This document shows, piece by piece, positions 1-6,596 of a stretch of DNA of 11,350 bases. The stretch spans positions 1-11,350 of the forward strand of contig DUQY01000248.1 of assembly GCA_012837565.1 (NCBI GenBank), in the 5' to 3' direction. The DNA is from Bacteroidales bacterium. Lineage in GTDB: Bacteria > Bacteroidota > Bacteroidia > Bacteroidales > P3. The position numbers and the translations under genes were made by a program. The notes below the pieces were generated by a model that searched no databases, had not been told where the DNA came from, and saw only the letters and a program-made list of their open reading frames with translations. Position 1 is the first letter of the stretch, and every line of letters starts with the position of its first letter.

Positions 1-501
1 AAGCATAATGGTTGTAATATCTCCAATTGGCGACCAAGCACCACCTGAGTTTGCTGCAAGAATTACCATGCCGGCAAAGAACCAGCGGTCATGTTTGTCA
101 TCAATTAGTTTTCTAAGCAAAGCAACCATTACAATTGCAGTGGTAAGATTGTCGAGCACTGCTGACATAAAGAAAGTAAGAATACTAATTACCCATAAAA
201 GTTTTCTTTTATTTTTTGTAGTAATCTTATCAGTAATAATTCTAAATCCTTCGTGTCTGTCAACAATTTCTACAATTGTCATTGCGCCTAAAAGGAAGAA
301 AAGTATTTCTGAAATTTCTCCAAGGTGGTGAATTAAGGCTGCAGAGTTGTCTGAATTAGGACCCATTAATGCAAAGACAGCCCAAATTATTGCAGCAAGC
401 AAAAGAGCGGTTGCAGTTTTGTTTATTTTTATAGGATGCTCTAGCGCAATAAGCGTGTAGCCTACTATAAATATAACAATCATCAATATAAAATAACTCA
501 T
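1..501 (-). CDS. nhaD: NhaD-type Na+/H+ antiporter, 5' part only (cut by window edge)
   Basis: An open frame of 167 codons starts at ATG 499-501 and runs off the left edge without a stop; an in-frame TAA at 520-522 upstream leaves this ATG as the only reasonable start. The product is very hydrophobic: MSYFILMIVIFIVGYTLI opens a first membrane segment, and further segments follow around residues 32-46, 66-80 and 104-118. The signature stretches SAVLDNLTTAIVM (about residues 111-123) and NSGGAWSPIGDITTIML (about 151-167) are typical of NhaD antiporters of the ion transporter superfamily. Family members exchange Na+ (or Li+) for H+ across the inner membrane and help with sodium and pH balance. 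The gene lies 42 bp downstream of the yidC stop on the same strand with no clear terminator between, so co-transcription is possible. The C-terminal half cannot be judged. Confidence 0.85.
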   Translation of the reverse strand, partial: MSYFILMIVIFIVGYTLIALEHPIKINKTATALLLAAIIWAVFALMGPNSDNSAALIHHLGEISEILFFLLGAMTIVEIVDRHEGFRIITDKITTKNKRKLLWVISILTFFMSAVLDNLTTAIVMVALLRKLIDDKHDRWFFAGMVILAANSGGAWSPIGDITTIML

Positions 502-543
502 AATGTTTTGGTTTAGTATTTAATATTTATTTAATAAATTGAA

Positions 544-2481
544 TTAGCGTTTACCTTTATGTTTTTGTTGATTTTGTCTTTGCTCCATAACAGCCCTGTT
601 TTGTTTTTCCAAAGCCTCAACCCTTGCTTGCCATTTCGATTTCTTAATTGGTTTGTTTTGGTTTGCTTTTAGTTTTGCAAGAACCTTTCCTTCGTTAATT
701 GTTCTTCCAATAACCCAAACCTGTAGGAATGTGAAACAAAGAGAAACAAAGTAATAATAGTTAAGTGCTGCAGAATATTTATTTAGAACAAATAGCATCA
801 TAAGTGGCATAAGATACATCATGTACTTCATTCCTGGCATTTGATTTGTTCCTGCTTGTTGTTTCATTGTCATTCTGGTATAGAACAGCTGAGCAACAGT
901 CATCAGTAAACAGAAAAGACTAACATTAGAGCCATAGAATGGTATCTCGAAAGGAAGAGTGAAGATTGAGTCGTAGCTTGAAAGGTCATCAGCCCATAGG
1001 AAGGACTTTTGCCTAAGTTCAATTGAGGCAGGGAAGAAACGAAACATCGCAATAAGAATAGGGAACTGAAGTAGCATCGGAAGGCATCCTGCCATGGGGT
1101 TAATGCCTGCCCGTTTATAGAGTGCCATCGTTTCCTTCTGTTTCTCCATCGCCTGCTCCTTCTTTGGATATTTATCTGTAATTGCTTTGATTTGAGGTTG
1201 TAATACTCTCATTTTTGCAGATGAAGAGTAAGATTTGTATGCAAGAGGGAAGAGAACTATTTTAACCATTACAGTCAGAACAAGGATAACAATACCCATA
1301 TTCCAACCAAAATTACTTAGGAAGTCAAAAATAGGAATAATTGCAAAACGGTTAACCCACTGCATAAGAAAGAAACCCCAACCAAGTGGAATGATTTCTT
1401 CCATGTGAATATTATAATCGCTTACTACTGCGTATTTATTAGGTCCATAGAATAAATCCATAGAAACTTCACTCTTTAGTTCATCTCCTTCAAAAGGGAT
1501 TGTAAGAAGGGATTTCATTGAACGAAGGTAAGAGGTATCGCTTGCAGGTCGGTTTTCTTTTACAGTTTGCATTGTTGCAGCAGTAAAAGGAGCGTTATTT
1601 GCTATAATTGATGCTGAAAAGAATTGTTGTTTATAAGAAACCCATTTGATTGGAATTCCATTCTCATCTTTCTTATCATCAACTCCATTTTCTTTTAAGT
1701 ATTCAACCTCATCCTTTAATAGGTAGTAGATTGAAGAATTCTTCACCTCAACAGAAGCGTCTTTTTCTTGAGATCTTAAATCAGCATCCCAAACCATTTC
1801 AACTGAACTTTGGTCTGAAATAATCCCTTTTAAATTATTAAAAACAACATTATAACCTACCCTATAATCATCTCCTCTAATAACATAACGAAACTCCAAT
1901 GCCCCATTATGAAGAGAGTCTGCAACCTTAGCCTTAAAAACTAAAACAAGTGAATCACCTGCCTTAACTGTTGGTATTGGTTGAGTTATTGGTTTATTAT
2001 TAATGGTTGGTTCAAAGTAAAGTTCTTCGGTTCTAACAATATTTTGTCCTACTGTTAGGTTAAGTCCGTATGTGTTCTTGTCAAAAAGAATTACTGGCGT
2101 TTTGTCGTATGATAAATACTCCTTTAAGGTAACTTGTTCAACAATTGCTCCAAGTGAAGAGAATTTAATTTCAAATAATTCATTAGATATGCTTATTTCT
2201 TCTTTTTCACCATCTGCACAAGCAGCAAATGCACCGTATTCTGAGAACCTTGCTGAATCTTGAACCAAATCAGGGTTGCCCTCAGAGGATGCCTGAGCAA
2301 TAGAATCTCTTATTTGTTCTACTTTTGCCTCTAAGGCTATGTTTTCTTGAACTCTTATTATTGAATCTTGTTTGGCTTTCATTGCCACTCTTTCTTCTTC
2401 AGAGGGAGCGGTCAAAACCGCATAACCTATGAAAACTGCGAAAATAAGTACTAATCCAATAATTGTATTCCTGTCTAACAT
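544..2481 (-). CDS. yidC: YidC/Oxa1 membrane protein insertase
   Basis: The 645-residue product is a full-length YidC of the Gram-negative type, which inserts and folds inner-membrane proteins alone or with SecYEG. Residues about 5-23 form the first membrane helix (NTIIGLVLIFAVFIGYAVL). Residues about 25-365 are a charged periplasmic domain. Residues about 370-600 form the conserved insertase core, with KMRVLQPQIKAITDKYPKK as the cytoplasmic hairpin and GCLPMLLQFPILIAMFRFF as the next helix. The groove position that is Arg in E. coli appears as Lys (VKIVLFPL, about residue 407). The C-terminal tail is strongly basic, as expected for ribosome contact. A longer frame opens at 2526, but ATG 2481 is preferred: the protein then begins MLDRNTIIG as in relatives, and a -7 promoter box lies inside the would-be extension. 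The gene diverges from the arsR-like gene. Confidence 0.95.
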   Translation of the reverse strand: MLDRNTIIGLVLIFAVFIGYAVLTAPSEEERVAMKAKQDSIIRVQENIALEAKVEQIRDSIAQASSEGNPDLVQDSARFSEYGAFAACADGEKEEISISNELFEIKFSSLGAIVEQVTLKEYLSYDKTPVILFDKNTYGLNLTVGQNIVRTEELYFEPTINNKPITQPIPTVKAGDSLVLVFKAKVADSLHNGALEFRYVIRGDDYRVGYNVVFNNLKGIISDQSSVEMVWDADLRSQEKDASVEVKNSSIYYLLKDEVEYLKENGVDDKKDENGIPIKWVSYKQQFFSASIIANNAPFTAATMQTVKENRPASDTSYLRSMKSLLTIPFEGDELKSEVSMDLFYGPNKYAVVSDYNIHMEEIIPLGWGFFLMQWVNRFAIIPIFDFLSNFGWNMGIVILVLTVMVKIVLFPLAYKSYSSSAKMRVLQPQIKAITDKYPKKEQAMEKQKETMALYKRAGINPMAGCLPMLLQFPILIAMFRFFPASIELRQKSFLWADDLSSYDSIFTLPFEIPFYGSNVSLFCLLMTVAQLFYTRMTMKQQAGTNQMPGMKYMMYLMPLMMLFVLNKYSAALNYYYFVSLCFTFLQVWVIGRTINEGKVLAKLKANQNKPIKKSKWQARVEALEKQNRAVMEQRQNQQKHKGKR

Positions 2482-2510
2482 CTTTATTCTATTTTTTGAA
2501 ATTAAAGTTG

Positions 2511-2518
2511 CAAAGATA
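2511..2518 (-). promoter_or_regulatory. Bacteroidota-type -7 box upstream of yidC
   Basis: On the minus strand the sequence reads TATCTTTGCA, a perfect match to the TAnnTTTG box followed by the frequently seen GCA. Transcription would start about 7 nt further on, near 2505, giving a leader of roughly 24 nt before ATG 2481. No TTTG is found at the expected -33 distance. The box falls within codons of the upstream extension starting at 2526, which argues that this extension is not translated. Confidence 0.6.
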
Positions 2519-2557
2519 AGAAACATAATTATTAGTTATCAGAATTACTTGAAAAAA

Positions 2558-2589
2558 TTTGGTCATTCCATTTATTGTTCGTTCTTTTG
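2558..2589 (+). promoter_or_regulatory. Promoter of the arsR-like gene
   Basis: TTTG at 2558-2561 and TTCTTTTG at 2582-2589 are separated by 20 nt. This matches the Bacteroidota pattern of a -33 TTTG and a -7 TAnnTTTG, with one mismatch in the -7 box. The predicted start of transcription, near 2596, leaves a leader of about 16 nt before ATG 2612. The -7 box sits in the centre of the palindrome at 2570-2601. Confidence 0.5.
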
Positions 2590-2601
2590 CAAACAATAAA
2601 T
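2570..2601. promoter_or_regulatory. Inverted repeat over the arsR promoter, probable operator
   Basis: ATTTATTGTT (2570-2579) and AACAATAAAT (2592-2601) are perfect 10-bp inverted arms around a 12-bp spacer. The spacer carries the predicted -7 box and the right arm covers the predicted transcription start. A repressor bound here would block RNA polymerase. ArsR/SmtB proteins commonly bind dyads in their own promoters, so autoregulation by the product of 2612-2935 is inferred. Centre-to-centre arm spacing is 22 bp, about two helical turns. Confidence 0.55.
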
Positions 2602-2611
2602 AAGACCGTAT

Positions 2612-2935
2612 ATGCAAGAGAAAACTAAACTAAGTAAGGAAGAAAAAAAACTAGCTCGGTTTGCAAAATCAATGGGACATCCAACCAGACTAATCATACT
2701 ATCATTCTTAGCAAAGCAAGAGAGCTGCTATTTTGGAGAAATTCACGACGAGCTTCCAATTGCCAAAGCCACCGTATCGCAACACCTAAAAGAATTGAAA
2801 GATGCAGGTCTTATACAAGGAGAAACAGAGCCTCCTAAGGTTAGGTATTGCATTAACAAAAAGAATTGGGAAATAGCAAAGACTTGTTTTGTCGATTTCT
2901 TTGCAGATCTGAAAGATAATAAGGATTGTTCTTAA
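2612..2935 (+). CDS. ArsR/SmtB-family winged-helix repressor, probably thiol- or metal-responsive
   Basis: The 107-residue protein has the size and order of an ArsR/SmtB regulator. Residues 11-36 include the dimer-helix motif FAKSMGHPTRLIILSFLAK. Residues about 42-68 form the helix-turn-helix, with recognition helix AKATVSQHLKELKDAGLI. Residues about 69-82 are the wing. Cysteines stand at 39, 80, 92 and 106. Cys39 lies just before the DNA-binding helices, near where the As(III)-binding cysteines of classical ArsR occur, so a soft metal, metalloid or thiol-reactive inducer is plausible but not shown. The gene begins 16 nt after its predicted transcription start and is followed 88 bp later by the receptor gene, which has its own -7 box. 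It probably controls itself and the two downstream genes. The family is clear; the inducer is not known. Confidence 0.85.
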   Translation: MQEKTKLSKEEKKLARFAKSMGHPTRLIILSFLAKQESCYFGEIHDELPIAKATVSQHLKELKDAGLIQGETEPPKVRYCINKKNWEIAKTCFVDFFADLKDNKDCS

Positions 2936-2990
2936 ACAAAAAAACAAGATAATTGTATTATAAATTACATAGAAATAATAATATACGAAC

Positions 2991-2998
2991 TATATTTG
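2991..2998 (+). promoter_or_regulatory. -7 box upstream of the TonB receptor gene
   Basis: TATATTTG matches TAnnTTTG exactly and continues GCAAACA. The same run TTTGCAAACA occurs in the arsR promoter (2586-2595). Transcription would begin near 3005, about 19 nt before ATG 3024. The expected -33 site (around 2966-2971) has no TTTG, so this promoter may be weak or need help. Only the right half of the arsR palindrome is loosely echoed here (AACATAAT at 3001-3008). Confidence 0.5.
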
Positions 2999-3023
2999 CA
3001 AACATAATATTTAGAATTAGATT

Positions 3024-5258
3024 ATGAAAAAAGCATTAATCATTACATTATTCTTACTTAGCATTTCAACAATTAGTTTTGCCCAACAAATTAAGGGAAA
3101 GGTTGTTGACAAAGAAACCAATAAAGGTATTTCATTTGCAAATGTTGGAATTGAGGGCACATCCATAGGAACAACTACTGACGAAAAAGGATTCTTCTCT
3201 CTAAAGAAAACAAATCAGGATAGCTTGTTTATTGAGGTTAGTTTTATTGGTTATCATAAATCTAAAAAGTATATAGATAAAGAAAGGCAGTATATTGAAT
3301 TTGAATTGGAAAAAGAGGCTACTGAGTTAAGTGCTGTGAATGTTGTTGAGAAAAGATCTGGCACAACCCTAAACACAGAAGACGTAGGCTTTAGTCAGTA
3401 TGTTTCTGCCGAGGGAATAAAAAGACTGGCTTGCTGTTCTTTGGCAGAGAGTTTTGAAAACAACGCAGCAGTTGATGTTGGCTTTACCGATGCCGTAACA
3501 GGAGCAAAACAAATTCAGATGTTAGGCTTAGCAGGCATTTATAGTCAGATATTAATTGAGAACCAACCCTCCATTCGTATGCTTTCCACAACCTATGGAC
3601 TTAATTATATTCCCGGTCCTTGGCTAGATGGTATAAGCATTTCAAAAGGGACTTCCTCGGTTACTCATGGCTATGAAAGCATAACAGGTCAAATCAATAT
3701 TGATGTAAAGAAACCTGAAAGAAAAGAAAGGTTTTATTTCGAATACTTCACCAATGACTTCCTTAAACAAGAAATAAACATTAATTCTTCATATAGGATA
3801 AATAAATACTTAGAGTCTATTATTCTTGCCCATGCAGAGTCAACCTTTATTAAGACTGATAGGAACAACGACAACTTCCTCGATGTTCCTCTTTCTAACC
3901 TATTCATTGCATCGAATCGTTATTTCTTAAACTACGAGGACAAAATCAAAAGCAGGTTTGGAGTAGATGTATTATATGAAGACAGAATAGGGGGAGATAA
4001 ACTTTTCGACAAGGACAACTACCATAGCTCAAGCAATTTCTACGGTGCAGTGCTAAACACAAGAAGGATACAATTATTTGAAAACACTGGCTTCTTAGTT
4101 AATAGCGACAAGAATAGCAGCATTGGACTTAATTCCAACTTTGTATATCATGAACTTAAATCTAAGTTTGGTCAAAGGACTTATAACCCAAAACAAGTAA
4201 GTGGCAACCTTGCATTGATTTTTAATTCAGAGCTTTGGAATGATAAGAATAAAATAAGCATTGGAACAAATGCAAACTATGATAACCTAAAGGAAGAGCT
4301 AGCAAAGAAGGATTATGTTAGTGGAGAGCATCAAGAAAAAGAAGAAATTGTTTTAGGTGGCTTTGCTGAATATACTTTTAGCGACAAAAAGCATTGGACA
4401 TTTATTACTGGCATAAGAGCCGACTACAATATGTTCTTCAAACAAACAATCATAACTCCTCGCCTTCATGCAAAATACTCCCCATGGGAAAACTCCGCAT
4501 TTAGAGTCTCATTAGGAAGAGGACTACATAGCTCAAATATCTTACCAGAAAACATTAGCCTCCTTGCCTCTTCTCGCAAACTAATATTTGATGAAAAGCT
4601 AAGACTAGAGGATGCATGGAACTACGGCATTTCCTATTCGCAGATATTGTTTTTTGAAGATGATAGGTCTGTTTCTTTTTCTCTAGACTTTCATAGAACA
4701 GACTTTCAGAACAGAGTAATTGTTGACCTAGAACAAAATGTAACAGAGGCTCATTTCTATAACTTAGAGGGAGAATCATTTGCAAATAGCTTTCAGGCAG
4801 AACTAACAGCAAGTCTTTTTGAAGGGTTTGAAACAACGCTTGCTTATGTTTTTAGTGATTCAAAGGTAACAATAGGAGGCCAGCTAATTGATATGCCACT
4901 AACCCCAAAGCACAAAGGACTATTAGCATTACATTATACAACAAGATACGAAAGATGGAAATTCTCGTTCACAACCCAATACCATGGACAAACAAGACTT
5001 CCTAACACATCAACCAACCCTCCACTTTATCGACTACCAAACAAAAGCCCTCAATACTTTATTTTACACGCACAAATAACACATAAGTTTGAGAATATAG
5101 AAATATACGTTGGTTGCGAAAACATCTTGAACTACAAACAAAAGAATCCAATCATTAGTGCTAACGATCCTTTTGGGTCTTATTTCGATTCCTCAATCAT
5201 ATATGCACCAATAATAGGTAGACAATTCAACCTAGGACTTCGATTAACGATTAAATAA
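3024..5258 (+). CDS. TonB-dependent outer-membrane receptor with carboxypeptidase-D-like N-terminal domain
   Basis: The 744-residue product starts with a signal peptide (MKKALIITLFLLSISTISFA, residues 1-20). A carboxypeptidase-D regulatory-like beta domain follows at about 22-100 (IKGKVVDKETNKGISFANV opens it). A plug domain spans about 115-230, and a 22-strand-type barrel runs to the C-terminus (NLGLRLTIK). The plug holds a Cys-Cys pair at 137-138 followed by LAESFENNAAVDVGFTDAVT and QIQMLGLAG, a pattern I associate with a Bacteroidota receptor subgroup found near metal-related genes. A further Cys is at 698 (VGCENILNYKQKNP). It would import an unidentified ligand using TonB energy. No SusD-type lipoprotein is adjacent, so a glycan-uptake role is unlikely. 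The next gene starts 35 bp downstream with no terminator, so the two are probably one transcript. Receptor identity is firm; substrate is inferred. Confidence 0.92.
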   Translation: MKKALIITLFLLSISTISFAQQIKGKVVDKETNKGISFANVGIEGTSIGTTTDEKGFFSLKKTNQDSLFIEVSFIGYHKSKKYIDKERQYIEFELEKEATELSAVNVVEKRSGTTLNTEDVGFSQYVSAEGIKRLACCSLAESFENNAAVDVGFTDAVTGAKQIQMLGLAGIYSQILIENQPSIRMLSTTYGLNYIPGPWLDGISISKGTSSVTHGYESITGQINIDVKKPERKERFYFEYFTNDFLKQEININSSYRINKYLESIILAHAESTFIKTDRNNDNFLDVPLSNLFIASNRYFLNYEDKIKSRFGVDVLYEDRIGGDKLFDKDNYHSSSNFYGAVLNTRRIQLFENTGFLVNSDKNSSIGLNSNFVYHELKSKFGQRTYNPKQVSGNLALIFNSELWNDKNKISIGTNANYDNLKEELAKKDYVSGEHQEKEEIVLGGFAEYTFSDKKHWTFITGIRADYNMFFKQTIITPRLHAKYSPWENSAFRVSLGRGLHSSNILPENISLLASSRKLIFDEKLRLEDAWNYGISYSQILFFEDDRSVSFSLDFHRTDFQNRVIVDLEQNVTEAHFYNLEGESFANSFQAELTASLFEGFETTLAYVFSDSKVTIGGQLIDMPLTPKHKGLLALHYTTRYERWKFSFTTQYHGQTRLPNTSTNPPLYRLPNKSPQYFILHAQITHKFENIEIYVGCENILNYKQKNPIISANDPFGSYFDSSIIYAPIIGRQFNLGLRLTIK

Positions 5259-5293
5259 ATTAGAAACAATAATAACATATAATTTATAAGACT

Positions 5294-5695
5294 ATGAAAA
5301 GAATAACATTATTAGTATTTGCAATGCTTATTGGCTTAGTAAGTTTTGCACAAAACGAGAAAAAAGATCTTCTTGAAATCTATTATTTTCACCGCACAGA
5401 AAGATGTCTAACATGCAATGCAATTGAGGATGGGGTTCGTTCTGCCCTAAATTCCTATAAAAAAGAAATATCAAAAGGTGAATTAATATTTAAGAGTATA
5501 AACATTGAAGAGGATGTAGATAACCAAATTGTAAAGGATTACGAAATAGAATCACCTACTCTTTTATTTATTTATAACAAGAAAGGAGAAAGGAAATTTA
5601 TTGACTTAACCGATGATGCATTCTCTTACGCAAGACCTAACCCATCAAAATTTAAGAAAGTATTGAAGGGAAAGATTAACGACTTTTTTAGATAA
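5294..5695 (+). CDS. Small exported thioredoxin-fold CxxC protein, ArsF-like
   Basis: The 133-residue product has a signal peptide (MKRITLLVFAMLIGLVSFA, residues 1-19) and a thioredoxin-like domain. A strand, IYYFHRTE, leads to CLTC (Cys38 and Cys41) at the head of a helix. A later strand is preceded by ESPT with Pro88, as in the cis-proline loop of thioredoxins. It resembles small proteins annotated as ArsF family in Bacteroidota arsenic loci, where an ArsG-type permease usually accompanies them; that link is from memory and could not be checked. A periplasmic redox or metal-handling role is likely. No permease or other ars gene follows: the next 345 bp are non-coding. The gene is the last of the ArsR-controlled group, 35 bp behind the receptor gene. 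Function in organo-arsenical chemistry should not be assumed. Confidence 0.75.
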   Translation: MKRITLLVFAMLIGLVSFAQNEKKDLLEIYYFHRTERCLTCNAIEDGVRSALNSYKKEISKGELIFKSINIEEDVDNQIVKDYEIESPTLLFIYNKKGERKFIDLTDDAFSYARPNPSKFKKVLKGKINDFFR

Positions 5696-5757
5696 AAACC
5701 ACTAAAATAAAGGAATAAACTTTTAGAATCAAGAAGTAAATTTTTATCTTCAAGAAA

Positions 5758-5855
5758 CATTTTGCTAAGATGTACATCTTAGCTTACTCTGATGTACATC
5801 TTAGCGTCTTGAGATGTACATCTTAGCACGCTAAGATGTACATCTCAGCAAAATG
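5758..5855. repeat. Four tandem 20-bp palindromes at 22-bp period inside a 98-bp dyad
   Basis: Copies lie at 5764-5783, 5786-5805, 5808-5827 and 5830-5849, each separated by 2 bp (tt, gt, ac). Copy 1 is the perfect palindrome GCTAAGATGTACATCTTAGC. Copy 4 differs by one base; copies 2 and 3 have altered left ends (ACTCT and CTTGA in place of GCTAA). The core GATGTACATCT is identical in all four, and copies 1-3 share the 15-mer GATGTACATCTTAGC. The whole block is also symmetric about 5806.5: the outer 26-nt arms 5758-5783 and 5830-5855 are inverted copies with one mismatch. It could act as a row of protein-binding sites, as a long RNA hairpin at the end of the receptor operon transcript, or as a small miniature element. 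No gene lies inside. Confidence 0.95.
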
Positions 5856-5979
5856 AAACAAAGAAAGAGAAATTTAATGCAAGAGTTTAAGAAATTTATA
5901 CAGCATATCAAACAAGTGATTCCTTAAACCAAAACATTCAAATGTCTGCTATTGTCCTGCAAATGACGACTATAAAAAG

Positions 5980-6022
5980 AAAGCCCCACTATTTAATAAA
6001 AAAATAATGGGGCTTTAGTTTT
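5980..6022. terminator. Bidirectional intrinsic terminator
   Basis: AAAGCCCCA (5980-5988) pairs with TGGGGCTTT (6008-6016). After one mismatch, TATTT (5990-5994) pairs with AAATA (6002-6006), leaving a 7-nt loop. A T-run follows on the plus strand (6018-6023). On the minus strand the stem is followed by CTTTTTA. It can therefore end both the plus-strand receptor operon and the minus-strand rsmD operon, whose stop codon is 22 bp away. Confidence 0.85.
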
Positions 6023-6043
6023 TAAAATAAGCTTATAGATTTA

Positions 6044-6592
6044 TCAATCTTGCTTCTCAGATATTTGTTGGAAGAAAGAGAAATTAACTTTACCGTAATT
6101 TCTTTGTTCTAAGAAAAGAGGATGTTCTTTAAAGGAGTGCTCTTTTGCGTGTTCTAGGATAAATAATCCGCCTGGTTTAACGAAACTTTTCATAACCAAG
6201 CTTGGTATTATGTCAAACTGCTTTAGGTCGTAGGGAGGGTCTGCAAAAACCACATCAAAGCTCATTTGAGAACGACCTAAGAATATGAAGGCATCGTTTC
6301 TTAGGGCAAAAAGATTGTCTATACCAAGTTCCTTCGAAGACTTCTTAATAAAGTCTATGCAACGTTGGTCTTGGTCAACAGAGGTTACTTGTTTAGCTCC
6401 TCGAGAAATAAACTCAAAACTAATTGAGCCTGTTCCTGCAAAAATATCAAGCACATCTATTTCTTCAAAGTCTATTTTGTTTCTTAGGATATTGAAAAGG
6501 CTTTCCCTTGCAAGGTCGGTTGTAGGTCTAACAGGAAGATTAGTTGGTGTCTTCAATCTTCTTCCTCTTAAATCACCAGCAATAATTCTCAT
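6044..6592 (-). CDS. rsmD: 16S rRNA (guanine-966-N2)-methyltransferase RsmD
   Basis: The 182-residue protein begins MRIIAGDLRGRRLKTP and continues with VRPTTDLARESLFN, both hallmarks of RsmD. The SAM-binding loop is DIFAGTGSISFEFISRGA (residues 49-66). The catalytic motif is DPPY at 118-121 within DVVFADPPYDLK, as in N2-guanine methyltransferases. The enzyme methylates G966 (E. coli numbering) of 16S rRNA during small-subunit assembly in the cytoplasm, using S-adenosylmethionine. Length is normal for the family. Its ATG lies 4 bp after the stop of the DUF3822 gene, so the two are probably translated from one mRNA. The transcript likely ends at the shared terminator just downstream. Confidence 0.95.
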   Translation of the reverse strand: MRIIAGDLRGRRLKTPTNLPVRPTTDLARESLFNILRNKIDFEEIDVLDIFAGTGSISFEFISRGAKQVTSVDQDQRCIDFIKKSSKELGIDNLFALRNDAFIFLGRSQMSFDVVFADPPYDLKQFDIIPSLVMKSFVKPGGLFILEHAKEHSFKEHPLFLEQRNYGKVNFSFFQQISEKQD

Positions 6593-6596
6593 TGTA

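Larger units (their letters stand above)
5696..6043. other. Non-coding interval between converging genes
   Basis: These 348 bp separate the stop of the CxxC protein gene (plus) from the stop of rsmD (minus). They contain the palindrome array at 5758-5855 and the terminator at 5980-6022. The stretches 5696-5757 and 5856-5979 are AT-rich. Apart from a 24-codon plus-strand frame at 5853-5927, they hold nothing I can recognise. Confidence 0.8.

Noticed and set aside
8..331. 107-codon plus-strand frame at the left edge
   Set aside because: It is the antisense shadow of the nhaD frame, which carries clear transporter motifs.
2920..2955. Terminator after the arsR-like gene
   Set aside because: Only a 5-bp AT-rich stem (TTGTT/AACAA) is available and there is no T-run, so read-through into the receptor gene remains possible.
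4555..4836. 93-codon minus-strand frame inside the receptor gene
   Set aside because: It lies fully within the TonB receptor coding region on the other strand and shows no family features.
3024..5258. SusC-type glycan receptor of a polysaccharide-utilisation locus
   Set aside because: No SusD-like lipoprotein or glycoside hydrolase is adjacent, and at 744 residues the protein is shorter than typical SusC proteins.
5764..5849. Palindrome array as a CRISPR array
   Set aside because: Repeats are 20 bp with only 2-bp gaps and there are no unique spacers or cas genes, so this is a tandem palindrome array.
5853..5927. 24-codon plus-strand frame beginning MKQRKRNLMQ, directly after the array
   Set aside because: It is very short, lies in AT-rich DNA, starts inside the outer repeat arm and has no promoter or homologue I recognise. 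It cannot be told from chance.
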